Shown piece by piece: positions 5,968-11,720 of a DNA stretch of 11,720 bases. Within the stretch, counting starts at the first letter, position 1. Each line of letters begins with the position of its first letter. The notes beneath the pieces are model-generated. The model made no database searches and was not told the DNA's origin. It was given only the letters and a program-made list of their open reading frames with translations. The translations under genes were made by a program, and so were the position numbers. The stretch spans positions 1-11,720 of the forward strand of contig CAZSTA010000109.1 of the NCBI GenBank assembly GCA_964609495.1, read 5' to 3'. This DNA is from CAZSTA01 sp964609495 [NCBI: uncultured bacterium]. Lineage in GTDB: Bacteria; CAZSTA01.

Positions 5968-8142
5968 ATGACAAGGGCAGAAGAATTGAAGAAAAGACAG
6001 AGGGAAACTTTCTCTGAGAGTATGTATCGTCAAAGGAAAGATATCTATTCAAGAATCTACCAAGAACATAAGGAAGATCCCAAAATATTGCGGAAGGCAA
6101 AAGCTCTAGTTGCCTTCTTGAAAGAAAAGGACATATTTCTACAAGAGGACGACCTTATAGCTGGGTATCAACAGCTATACGATTTCTCCGAGCCACCAGA
6201 AGAGCCTTCCCTATATGAGCTTTGTCTGGAAGGGGGAAAGAACCGCGTCCTCATGGACGAATATGAAAAAGCGTCCAAAATTGGTTTATTCGGAGGAGGC
6301 TTAGGAGGACATGTAATTCCTGACTTTGAGGGTGTTCTTAGAAAGGGATTTGCCAGGTTGCAAAGTGACGCTGAAAAGAAGTTAGGAGAAGGAGGAGAGA
6401 TAGATAGAGATTTCCTCTCTGCGGTTATTATTATTTGTAAAGGAGTGGAGCACTATATCAAGCGATATGCTCAAAAAGCTAGTTTATTGGCTGAGAAGAC
6501 AAAAAGCGCGAAATACAGAGGTGAACTAAAGAGAATCTCACAAGCTTGTGAATGGGTGGCAACTAAGCCTCCCAGAACGTTCTTTGAAGCCACACAGCTA
6601 TTTTGGTTAGCGCATGAGATATTAACAGCTTCGCAATCAAGTGGCTCACTTTCACCTGGTAGATTTGATCAATATATGTTTCCTTTCTATTGGAAGGATC
6701 TGCAAGAAAAACGAATAACAAGGGGGGAAGCTGGGGAACTGATCGAAGTATTATGGATAAAAATTAACGGGCTCTGCCGGGGCTTTCAAAATATAATTCT
6801 TGGTGGACAAAAAATGGATGGGAGTGATGCCACGAATGACCTATCTTATCTCTGCCTAGAGGCAACCGAGAAACTTCGTCTGCCTCAGCCAGCATTATCC
6901 GTGCGATATCACTCAAAAACCCCGGAAGAATTTTTTGATAGAGCTTGTAAGGTCATTAGAACAGGAGGAGGTTTGCCAGCCCTTTTCAATGACGAAGTGA
7001 TTATTCCTGCCAAAGAACGATCGGGAATAGCCAGAGAAGATGTTATAAATTATGGTATAATTGGCTGTGTAGAACCAGCTATTCCGGGGAAGGAGTTCGG
7101 TCATACCGAGGCTTTGCGTATCAATTGGGCTAAGATATTGGAACTAATGTTTAATAATGGCGCTTGTGCAATAACTGGAGAAAAGATGAAGATGAAAAAT
7201 AAAGCCACATTAAAATTTGATTCATTTGATCAACTGTATAGGGCTTATAGAGAAGAGCTCGGATATTTCATCGATTTAGGAGTAAAAGCCTTGAAAATTC
7301 TTGATAAAAACTTCTTCAATTTTTGTCCTTATCCTTATTTATCCACAATAATGTGGGATTGCATAGAAAATGGTAGGGATGTTACCGCAGGAGGAACTAA
7401 GTATAACCTTATGACAATTAATGGTTGTGGGATGGCTGATGCGGCAGATTCTTTGGCAGCTATAAAGAAAATTGTATATGAGGATAGAAGAATTTCTTTG
7501 GAAGAACTTAAAAATGCTTTGCATAGTAATTTTTCGGGAAAAGAACCTCTGCGACAGAGATTGATAAACAAGGCCCCAAAATATGGAAATGATGACAATT
7601 ATGCAGATGAACTTCTAAAAGAGCTTGTAGAAGAGTTCTGTAATAGAATTATGCAATATAATAATCCTAGGGGTGGTAAGTTCCAAACTGGACTATACAC
7701 TGTTGATTGGCATGCCACCGCTGGTAAACTGACATCTGCCCTTCCTGATGGGCGGTTTGTTGGCAGAAGCTTGGCTAATAGTTTATCTCCCTCCCAAGGA
7801 AGAGATAAGTCTGGTCCTACATCAGTTATAAATTCGATTACTAAGTTTGACCACACTCTCCTTGGTAATGGTATGGTTCTGGATATGAAGTTCACTCCCC
7901 GAATGTTGGCTGAAGAAGAAGTATTCGAGAAATTCAAAGAACTGATTAAGACTTATTTTAGCCAGAGGGGCTTGGAGATTCAGTTTAATGTGATTGACAG
8001 GGAGACCTTGATCAAAGCTCAAGAGAAGCCAGATGAATATCAAAACCTGGTTGTTAGAGTTTCTGGGTTTAGCGCCTATTTCACATCATTGGAGAAAACT
8101 CTGCAAGATGAAATTATTGCTCGGACTACTCAAAGCTACTAA
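5968..8142 (+). CDS. Glycyl radical enzyme (pyruvate formate-lyase-like, substrate unknown)
   Basis: The 724-residue protein is a full glycyl radical enzyme, somewhat shorter than the usual 760-850 residues. The glycyl loop is RVSGFSAYF (697-705, radical Gly700). The thiyl-radical site is GIIGCVEP (363-370), with Cys367 and Glu369. Other family landmarks are SPGRFDQYMFPFYWKD (229-244), TAGGTKYN (473-480), ALPDGRFVGRSLANSLSP (591-608) and GPTSVINSITKFDH (616-629). GCVEP is shared by dehydratases and C-N or C-S lyases (glycerol/diol dehydratase, choline TMA-lyase and others) and argues against true pyruvate formate-lyase, which has two adjacent cysteines there. The substrate cannot be assigned from sequence alone. 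Activation requires a radical-SAM activase, and none is in the window. The RBS is AAAGGAGA (5953-5960). Its third positions look more AT-rich than purB by eye. A DJ-1/PfpI gene follows after 111 nt. Confidence 0.95.
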   Translation: MTRAEELKKRQRETFSESMYRQRKDIYSRIYQEHKEDPKILRKAKALVAFLKEKDIFLQEDDLIAGYQQLYDFSEPPEEPSLYELCLEGGKNRVLMDEYEKASKIGLFGGGLGGHVIPDFEGVLRKGFARLQSDAEKKLGEGGEIDRDFLSAVIIICKGVEHYIKRYAQKASLLAEKTKSAKYRGELKRISQACEWVATKPPRTFFEATQLFWLAHEILTASQSSGSLSPGRFDQYMFPFYWKDLQEKRITRGEAGELIEVLWIKINGLCRGFQNIILGGQKMDGSDATNDLSYLCLEATEKLRLPQPALSVRYHSKTPEEFFDRACKVIRTGGGLPALFNDEVIIPAKERSGIAREDVINYGIIGCVEPAIPGKEFGHTEALRINWAKILELMFNNGACAITGEKMKMKNKATLKFDSFDQLYRAYREELGYFIDLGVKALKILDKNFFNFCPYPYLSTIMWDCIENGRDVTAGGTKYNLMTINGCGMADAADSLAAIKKIVYEDRRISLEELKNALHSNFSGKEPLRQRLINKAPKYGNDDNYADELLKELVEEFCNRIMQYNNPRGGKFQTGLYTVDWHATAGKLTSALPDGRFVGRSLANSLSPSQGRDKSGPTSVINSITKFDHTLLGNGMVLDMKFTPRMLAEEEVFEKFKELIKTYFSQRGLEIQFNVIDRETLIKAQEKPDEYQNLVVRVSGFSAYFTSLEKTLQDEIIARTTQSY

Positions 8143-8224
8143 AATAAGGGTTCTAAATAACCGCCTCTAAAGTAAAACTGATCGTTAAAACTATGAACGT
8201 TGAAGGGTCGGCCGTGCGGGTCTA

Positions 8225-8233
8225 TGAGATAAT
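8225..8233 (+). promoter_or_regulatory. Weak possible extended -10 element before the DJ-1/PfpI gene
   Basis: TGA-GATAAT (8225-8233) resembles an extended -10 box, 20 nt before the ATG at 8254. A TTGAAG at 8200-8205 is 22 nt upstream, too far for a normal -35. The 111-bp gap also contains a locally GC-rich stretch around CGGCCG (8209-8214). The very short leader this would give makes the call tentative. Confidence 0.25.
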
Positions 8234-8253
8234 ATACAGTTAAGGAGGAAAAA

Positions 8254-8829
8254 ATGGAAAAGGTGCTTCTGGTTATCGGCGATGCTTCCGAAGTTTTCGA
8301 CACCTTGTATCCTTTACATCGGGTTCAGGAGGATGATTTTCAGGTGGTGGTAGCCGCTCCTGAGAAGCGCTTATACCACCTCGTCATGCATGAAATCCCT
8401 CCCGGTTGGGACATAACACAGGAATCCTCTGGTTATCACCTCGCCTCAGACATCGCTTTTAGAGACGTAAAGAGCGAGGAGTATCTCGGGCTCATCCTCT
8501 CCGGCGGGCGCGCCCCAGAATATTTGCGCTACGATGAGGATTTGATACGTATCGTCAAAGATTCCTTTGCGGAGAATAAGCCGGTGGGTTCGGTATGTCA
8601 CGGAGCAGAAATTTTAGCCGCTGCCGATGTCATTCGGGGAAAACGGTTGACTACAGTTCCCAAATGTAAGTTTGACGTGGAAGTCTGCGGGGGTGTCTTC
8701 GTTGACCAGCCGGTGGTGGTAACAGGAAATATGGTGACAGCTCGGACCTGGCACGATAACTACGCCTTCATGCGTGAGTTTATGAAGCTTTTAAATGCAG
8801 CCCGCGATAAACTTCGCGAAGGTAATTAA
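8254..8829 (+). CDS. DJ-1/PfpI family protein
   Basis: The 191-residue protein has the flavodoxin-like DJ-1/PfpI fold. LILSGGRAPEYLR (80-92) is followed by the nucleophile elbow GSVCHGAEILAAAD (112-125), giving Cys115-His116. Glu13 in the N-terminal loop (GDASEVFDTLYP) is at the place of the conserved Glu that tunes the cysteine. Family members act as glyoxalases or chaperones, hydratases or peptidases; which one applies here cannot be told. It is cytoplasmic. The RBS AAGGAGG (8242-8248) is ideal. Codon use is odd: 11 of 12 arginines are CGN (CGC, CGG, CGT) and only one is AGA, while purB uses AGA/AGG for most of its arginines. The gene is also visibly richer in GC. Together with the flanking direct repeats, this suggests acquisition from another genome. 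Confidence 0.93.
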   Translation: MEKVLLVIGDASEVFDTLYPLHRVQEDDFQVVVAAPEKRLYHLVMHEIPPGWDITQESSGYHLASDIAFRDVKSEEYLGLILSGGRAPEYLRYDEDLIRIVKDSFAENKPVGSVCHGAEILAAADVIRGKRLTTVPKCKFDVEVCGGVFVDQPVVVTGNMVTARTWHDNYAFMREFMKLLNAARDKLREGN

Positions 8830-8862
8830 AAACTATACTTTCGCATTTCAAGATGCTTCTTC

Positions 8863-8877
8863 AATTGTTGCCCATCA
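8863..8877 (+). repeat. 15-nt direct repeat, right copy
   Basis: This is an exact copy of AATTGTTGCCCATCA at 5913-5927. It ends 42 nt before the ATG of the histidine kinase, almost the same distance as the left copy from the glycyl radical enzyme start. It may mark the right edge of an inserted block or be a regulatory site used by both genes. Confidence 0.75.
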
Positions 8878-8919
8878 AGCTTGAAAAATAAAAAGTAGAA
8901 GATAAGGTAGTGATCTAAG

Positions 8920-10923
8920 ATGAAAGAGATCGACAAGCAAGATTTCAGCAATCGAAAGTTATTGGCTCTGGAGAGGATAAGCCGAAGTATCCTCCAGGGC
9001 TTTTGGTATGGCCTATACGTAGTCGATGCTGAGTGGATGATAACCGATTGGCAAGTTAGCTCAGAGCATTTCCCTCTACGCAGTGAGATTATAGGGAAGG
9101 GACTATTTGAGTGCTTTCCTCTTCTTAAAGAGAAAGGACTAAAGGAACTTATCTCTCAGGTATTCAAGACAGGAGAGCCTCTCCTCATCAGCGATTTTCA
9201 TCTACAAAGGTTGTATAAGGATAACAGGAGTAAAGTTAACATAAATATATATCCGTTGAGAGATGAAAACTCTCAGGTAACTAAGATCATAATAGCTGTA
9301 GAAAGCTCTGAGGAGAAACAATTCAGAAGTGATATTGAGCTTAGGCAAATATCTCATTTGGAGACGAGCATAGCCGAGTTAAACTCTAGTCTGGAGTTGG
9401 CAACGGCGCTTCAAACTATCGCGGAGAGTTATGCCCACCTTCAAGGTTCCGTGAAATGTTTGATACGTCTCTTTGATGGCAATAGAAGGAGGCTATATAA
9501 TGTAGCCTCGGTAGGGTTATCCCTCAACTACTTAGAGAGAAGAGGGATAATTGAGTTAGGAGAAACTCCTTCTGGCTTAGCTGCCGCTGAGAGGAGAGAG
9601 ATAGTAGTAGAGGATATTCAAATTGATCCTGACTTCGCTGATCTTCGCTATGCAGGGCGAAGAGAAGGTTTCCGTTCTATCTGGTCTTTTCCTCTTCTAG
9701 GAAGCGATGATCGTCTCTTAGGCACTATCGATACCTTCTACCCCTATCCTCATCGCCCCAGCGAAGAGGAGCTTTGGGTTGCCAAGTTATACGCGAACCA
9801 AGCCGCCCTGGCTATAGAGAACGCTCGCCTCCATCAAAGATTAAGAAGACTTTACGAATCTAATCAAAGCTCTCTAGAACACGCGCCTTTCGGAGTGCTA
9901 GAAATCGATAGAAGTGGGAGGGTAACCTATCTAAATCAAGCTCAGGCGGAGTTGATGGGAGATTCAGTCGAAGCTATAATAAATAAAAATATCTTATCCC
10001 TTCCCGACTTTCACCTAGCAGGCTTTGCCGATCTCTGCCGAGAGGGATTCAGATTGAAGAAGGGAGAGGTGATAGAGAGAATCAACGTAGAATATACGGC
10101 TAGCTCTGGGAAAAGAGCGATCATCTCTCTCTCCGCAACCCCAATTTATGAGGGTGAGGAATTCAAAGCTCTATTGATCTTCATCAAAGATGTAACAGAT
10201 AAGGTCAACTTGGAGAAACAATTAAGGCAGGCTGAAGAGCTTGCTTCTCTAGGAGAATTAGCGGCGAGCATCGCCCACGAGGTCAGAAATCCGCTAACCG
10301 GGGTCAGGACAACGATCCAATTTCTAGGAGAGACCTTTGAAGAGGACGATCCTAGAAAGGAGGATATAGAGGACGTGATCGGAGAATTGGATAGGTTAGA
10401 GGAGCTGATCCGACAATTGCTCGCCTTTGCCAGACCTCCTGATCTTCACCTTATCAAAACTGATCTAGCATCTCTGCTTGAACAAGTTGTGGAAACCTTC
10501 CGAAGACAACTGGCTAGAGAGGATATCGAGATCGATCTGGAGATAACTCCCAGTTTGGGCGAGATCGAGGTCGATCCCGAGGTTATGAAACAAGTATTCC
10601 TCAACCTATTTCTAAACGCAGAACAAGCTATGCCTCAGGGAGGAGAGATAGAGATAAAAGCACATCCTCGCTATGTGGATGGGGCAATGAGGGAGATCCT
10701 AATAGATGTTATAGATACGGGAAGTGGAATAGCTAAAGAGAAGCTGGATAAGATATTCCAGCCATTCTTCACCACTAAATCTAAAGGCACTGGCTTTGGG
10801 CTTTCGATCTCCCAGCGTTTGGTGGAAAAGCACGGAGGAAAACTCTCAGCGGAAAATAGGAGGGATAGAAGCGGGATGATCTTTACGATAAGTTTGCCCT
10901 TAAGAGAGGAGGGCCTTCGATGA
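8920..10923 (+). CDS. NtrB-like soluble sensor histidine kinase (PAS-GAF-PAS-HisKA-HATPase)
   Basis: This 667-residue kinase has no membrane segment, so it senses a cytoplasmic or redox/ligand signal. Residues about 20-130 are PAS-like (GFWYGLYVVDAEWMITDW). Residues about 150-302 form a GAF domain ending in LYANQAALAIENARLHQRL. Residues about 315-430 form a second PAS (APFGVLEIDRSGRVTYLNQAQ). HisKA has ELAASIAHEVRNPLTG (446-461) with phospho-acceptor His453. The ATPase domain shows the N box LNLFLNAEQAMP (561-572), G1 DTGSGI (599-604) and KGTGFGLSIS (622-631). No GAF cysteine or histidine cluster marks a clear cofactor. The RBS is weak (TAAGGT, 8903-8908, 11 nt away). The stop overlaps the activator start as ATGA, so the two are co-translated and form a two-component pair. 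Confidence 0.95.
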   Translation: MKEIDKQDFSNRKLLALERISRSILQGFWYGLYVVDAEWMITDWQVSSEHFPLRSEIIGKGLFECFPLLKEKGLKELISQVFKTGEPLLISDFHLQRLYKDNRSKVNINIYPLRDENSQVTKIIIAVESSEEKQFRSDIELRQISHLETSIAELNSSLELATALQTIAESYAHLQGSVKCLIRLFDGNRRRLYNVASVGLSLNYLERRGIIELGETPSGLAAAERREIVVEDIQIDPDFADLRYAGRREGFRSIWSFPLLGSDDRLLGTIDTFYPYPHRPSEEELWVAKLYANQAALAIENARLHQRLRRLYESNQSSLEHAPFGVLEIDRSGRVTYLNQAQAELMGDSVEAIINKNILSLPDFHLAGFADLCREGFRLKKGEVIERINVEYTASSGKRAIISLSATPIYEGEEFKALLIFIKDVTDKVNLEKQLRQAEELASLGELAASIAHEVRNPLTGVRTTIQFLGETFEEDDPRKEDIEDVIGELDRLEELIRQLLAFARPPDLHLIKTDLASLLEQVVETFRRQLAREDIEIDLEITPSLGEIEVDPEVMKQVFLNLFLNAEQAMPQGGEIEIKAHPRYVDGAMREILIDVIDTGSGIAKEKLDKIFQPFFTTKSKGTGFGLSISQRLVEKHGGKLSAENRRDRSGMIFTISLPLREEGLR

Positions 10924-11720
10924 AAGCCTCTATACTGGTTATAGATGATGATAAGCTCATCAGGAAATCCTTGAATAGAGTCTTAACAAAAGATGGATAT
11001 AAGGTGCTGACTGCTGGTGATGCCAAGGAGGGGCTAGAGCTGGTCAAGAAAGAGGAGCCAGATCTAGTCCTCCTAGATCTCAAGCTGCCCGATGTCGCCG
11101 GTCTGGAGGCTCTGAAGGATATCAGAAGCATAAATGAGAAAGCCACCGTCATCATCCTGACCGCCTATGCGGATGTGGGATCGGCAGTGGAGGCGATGAA
11201 GTCAGGTGCTTATGATTATATCGCTAAACCTTATGATCTGGACGAATTGAGACTAACTATCTCCAAAGCGATCAGAGAGATGAATTTGGAGGAGAAGGTT
11301 CATTTTTATGAGAGGCAGGAGAGGGAAAAATACAGAAGGGCTAACATCATCGGAGAATGCGCCAAGATGAAAGAGGTCTATGAGTTGATAGACAAAGTAA
11401 GCCAGAGTCCAACTACTACTGTGCTGATTCAGGGGGAAAGCGGAACGGGAAAGGAGCTTGTAGCAAGAGCTATCCACTATAGCAGTGAACGAGCGGATAA
11501 GCCCTTGATCGAATTGGATTCCTCAGTGATGCCAGAGACGCTTTGGGAGAGCGAGATGTTTGGACATGAGAAGGGAGCATTTACCGATGCTAAGAGGAGA
11601 AAGAAGGGATTAGTGGAGTTAGCCGATGGAGGTTCCCTTCTCTTAGATGAGATCGGAGATCTAAAACTAGCGATGCAAGTTAAGTTATTGCGATTTCTGG
11701 AAACTAAGACCTTCCGCCGA
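10920..11720 (+). CDS. NtrC-family sigma-54-dependent response regulator (partial, 3' end outside window)
   Basis: Open for 267 codons up to the window edge, this is the N-terminal part of an NtrC/AtoC-type activator. The receiver domain (1 to about 120) has acidic pocket residues D9-D11, phospho-acceptor Asp53 (LLDLKLPD), Thr81 (LTAYAD) and Lys103 (AKPYD). A helical linker with many charged residues (about 121-142) leads to the AAA+ domain: Walker A GESGTGKE (172-179), ESEMFGHEKGAFTDA (210-224) and Walker B LLLDEIGD (240-247). The sigma-54 contact loop reads GAFTDA rather than the classic GAFTGA, a variation seen in natural family members. The expected rest of the AAA+ domain and the C-terminal Fis-type HTH lie beyond the end. 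ATG overlaps the kinase stop by 4 nt, and GGAGGG (10908-10913) supplies the RBS. Confidence 0.95.
   Translation, partial: MKASILVIDDDKLIRKSLNRVLTKDGYKVLTAGDAKEGLELVKKEEPDLVLLDLKLPDVAGLEALKDIRSINEKATVIILTAYADVGSAVEAMKSGAYDYIAKPYDLDELRLTISKAIREMNLEEKVHFYERQEREKYRRANIIGECAKMKEVYELIDKVSQSPTTTVLIQGESGTGKELVARAIHYSSERADKPLIELDSSVMPETLWESEMFGHEKGAFTDAKRRKKGLVELADGGSLLLDEIGDLKLAMQVKLLRFLETKTFRR

Noticed and set aside
7335-8043. Several minus-strand reading frames opposite the glycyl radical enzyme
   Set aside because: All lie within a gene whose motifs are continuous on the + strand; none shows an RBS or recognisable domain.
8149-8162. GGTT/AACC stem after the glycyl radical enzyme as a terminator
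   Set aside because: The stem is only 4 bp and no T-tract follows.
8747-8764. CTGGCACGATAACTACGC resembling a sigma-54 -24/-12 promoter
   Set aside because: It is inside the DJ-1/PfpI coding sequence, and the GC of the -12 element is not at the required spacing from GG.
8843-8856. GCAT/ATGC stem after the DJ-1/PfpI gene as a terminator
   Set aside because: A 4-bp stem followed only by TTCTTC is too weak to support a call.
10883-11477. Minus-strand frames opposite the response regulator
   Set aside because: The + strand reads without interruption as receiver plus AAA+ domain, so these are shadows.
1-11720. CRISPR array, tRNA, rRNA, transposase or integrase genes
   Set aside because: I saw no regularly spaced repeats, no tRNA-like cloverleaf or rRNA motif, and no mobile-element protein in any frame.

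Overview
The window is bacterial chromosomal DNA from a moderately AT-rich genome. Shine-Dalgarno motifs are mostly strong (AAGGAGG type), GTG and TTG starts occur, and purB uses AGA/AGG for most arginines. An oxygen-sensitive glycyl radical enzyme and an MvhD-type [2Fe-2S] protein suggest an anaerobe. I cannot name the species; the mixture would fit a poorly cultured anaerobic lineage, but that is a guess. All supported genes lie on the + strand.

Layout. (1) 51-897: a UPF0047/YjbQ protein and a stand-alone MvhD/FrhD-family iron-sulfur protein, closely spaced. (2) 961-1810: a consensus sigma-70 promoter driving a TTG-started, exported lytic transglycosylase. (3) 1866-2967: a protein made of three tandem HARE-HTH-like winged-helix repeats, followed 4 nt later by a small protein I do not recognise. 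(4) 2968-3067: a 15-bp perfect inverted repeat and a second hairpin. (5) 3068-4252: an ABC-2-type permease with no ATPase gene beside it. (6) 4253-4567: about 315 bp without a real gene, holding two GC-rich hairpin repeats of the dispersed type. (7) 4568-5860: purB, adenylosuccinate lyase. (8) 5968-8829: a glycyl radical enzyme of unknown substrate and a DJ-1/PfpI protein. This block is bracketed by an exact 15-nt direct repeat (5913-5927 and 8863-8877). (9) 8920 to the window edge: a soluble NtrB-like histidine kinase (PAS-GAF-PAS-HisKA-HATPase) overlapping by 4 nt an NtrC-type sigma-54 activator that runs off the end.

How the parts may work together. The kinase and activator form a clear two-component pair, with signal input likely cytoplasmic because the kinase has no membrane segment. 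The activator implies sigma-54 promoters somewhere in the genome, but I found no convincing -24/-12 site here. The glycyl radical enzyme needs a radical-SAM activase, and none is in the window. Its position between direct repeats, with a DJ-1 gene of clearly different codon use, makes 5928-8877 the best candidate for an acquired accessory module. The triple-HARE protein and its small neighbour look like a translationally linked pair of unknown role. They and the glycyl radical block are the parts most likely to be new biology. The rest is ordinary housekeeping or regulation.
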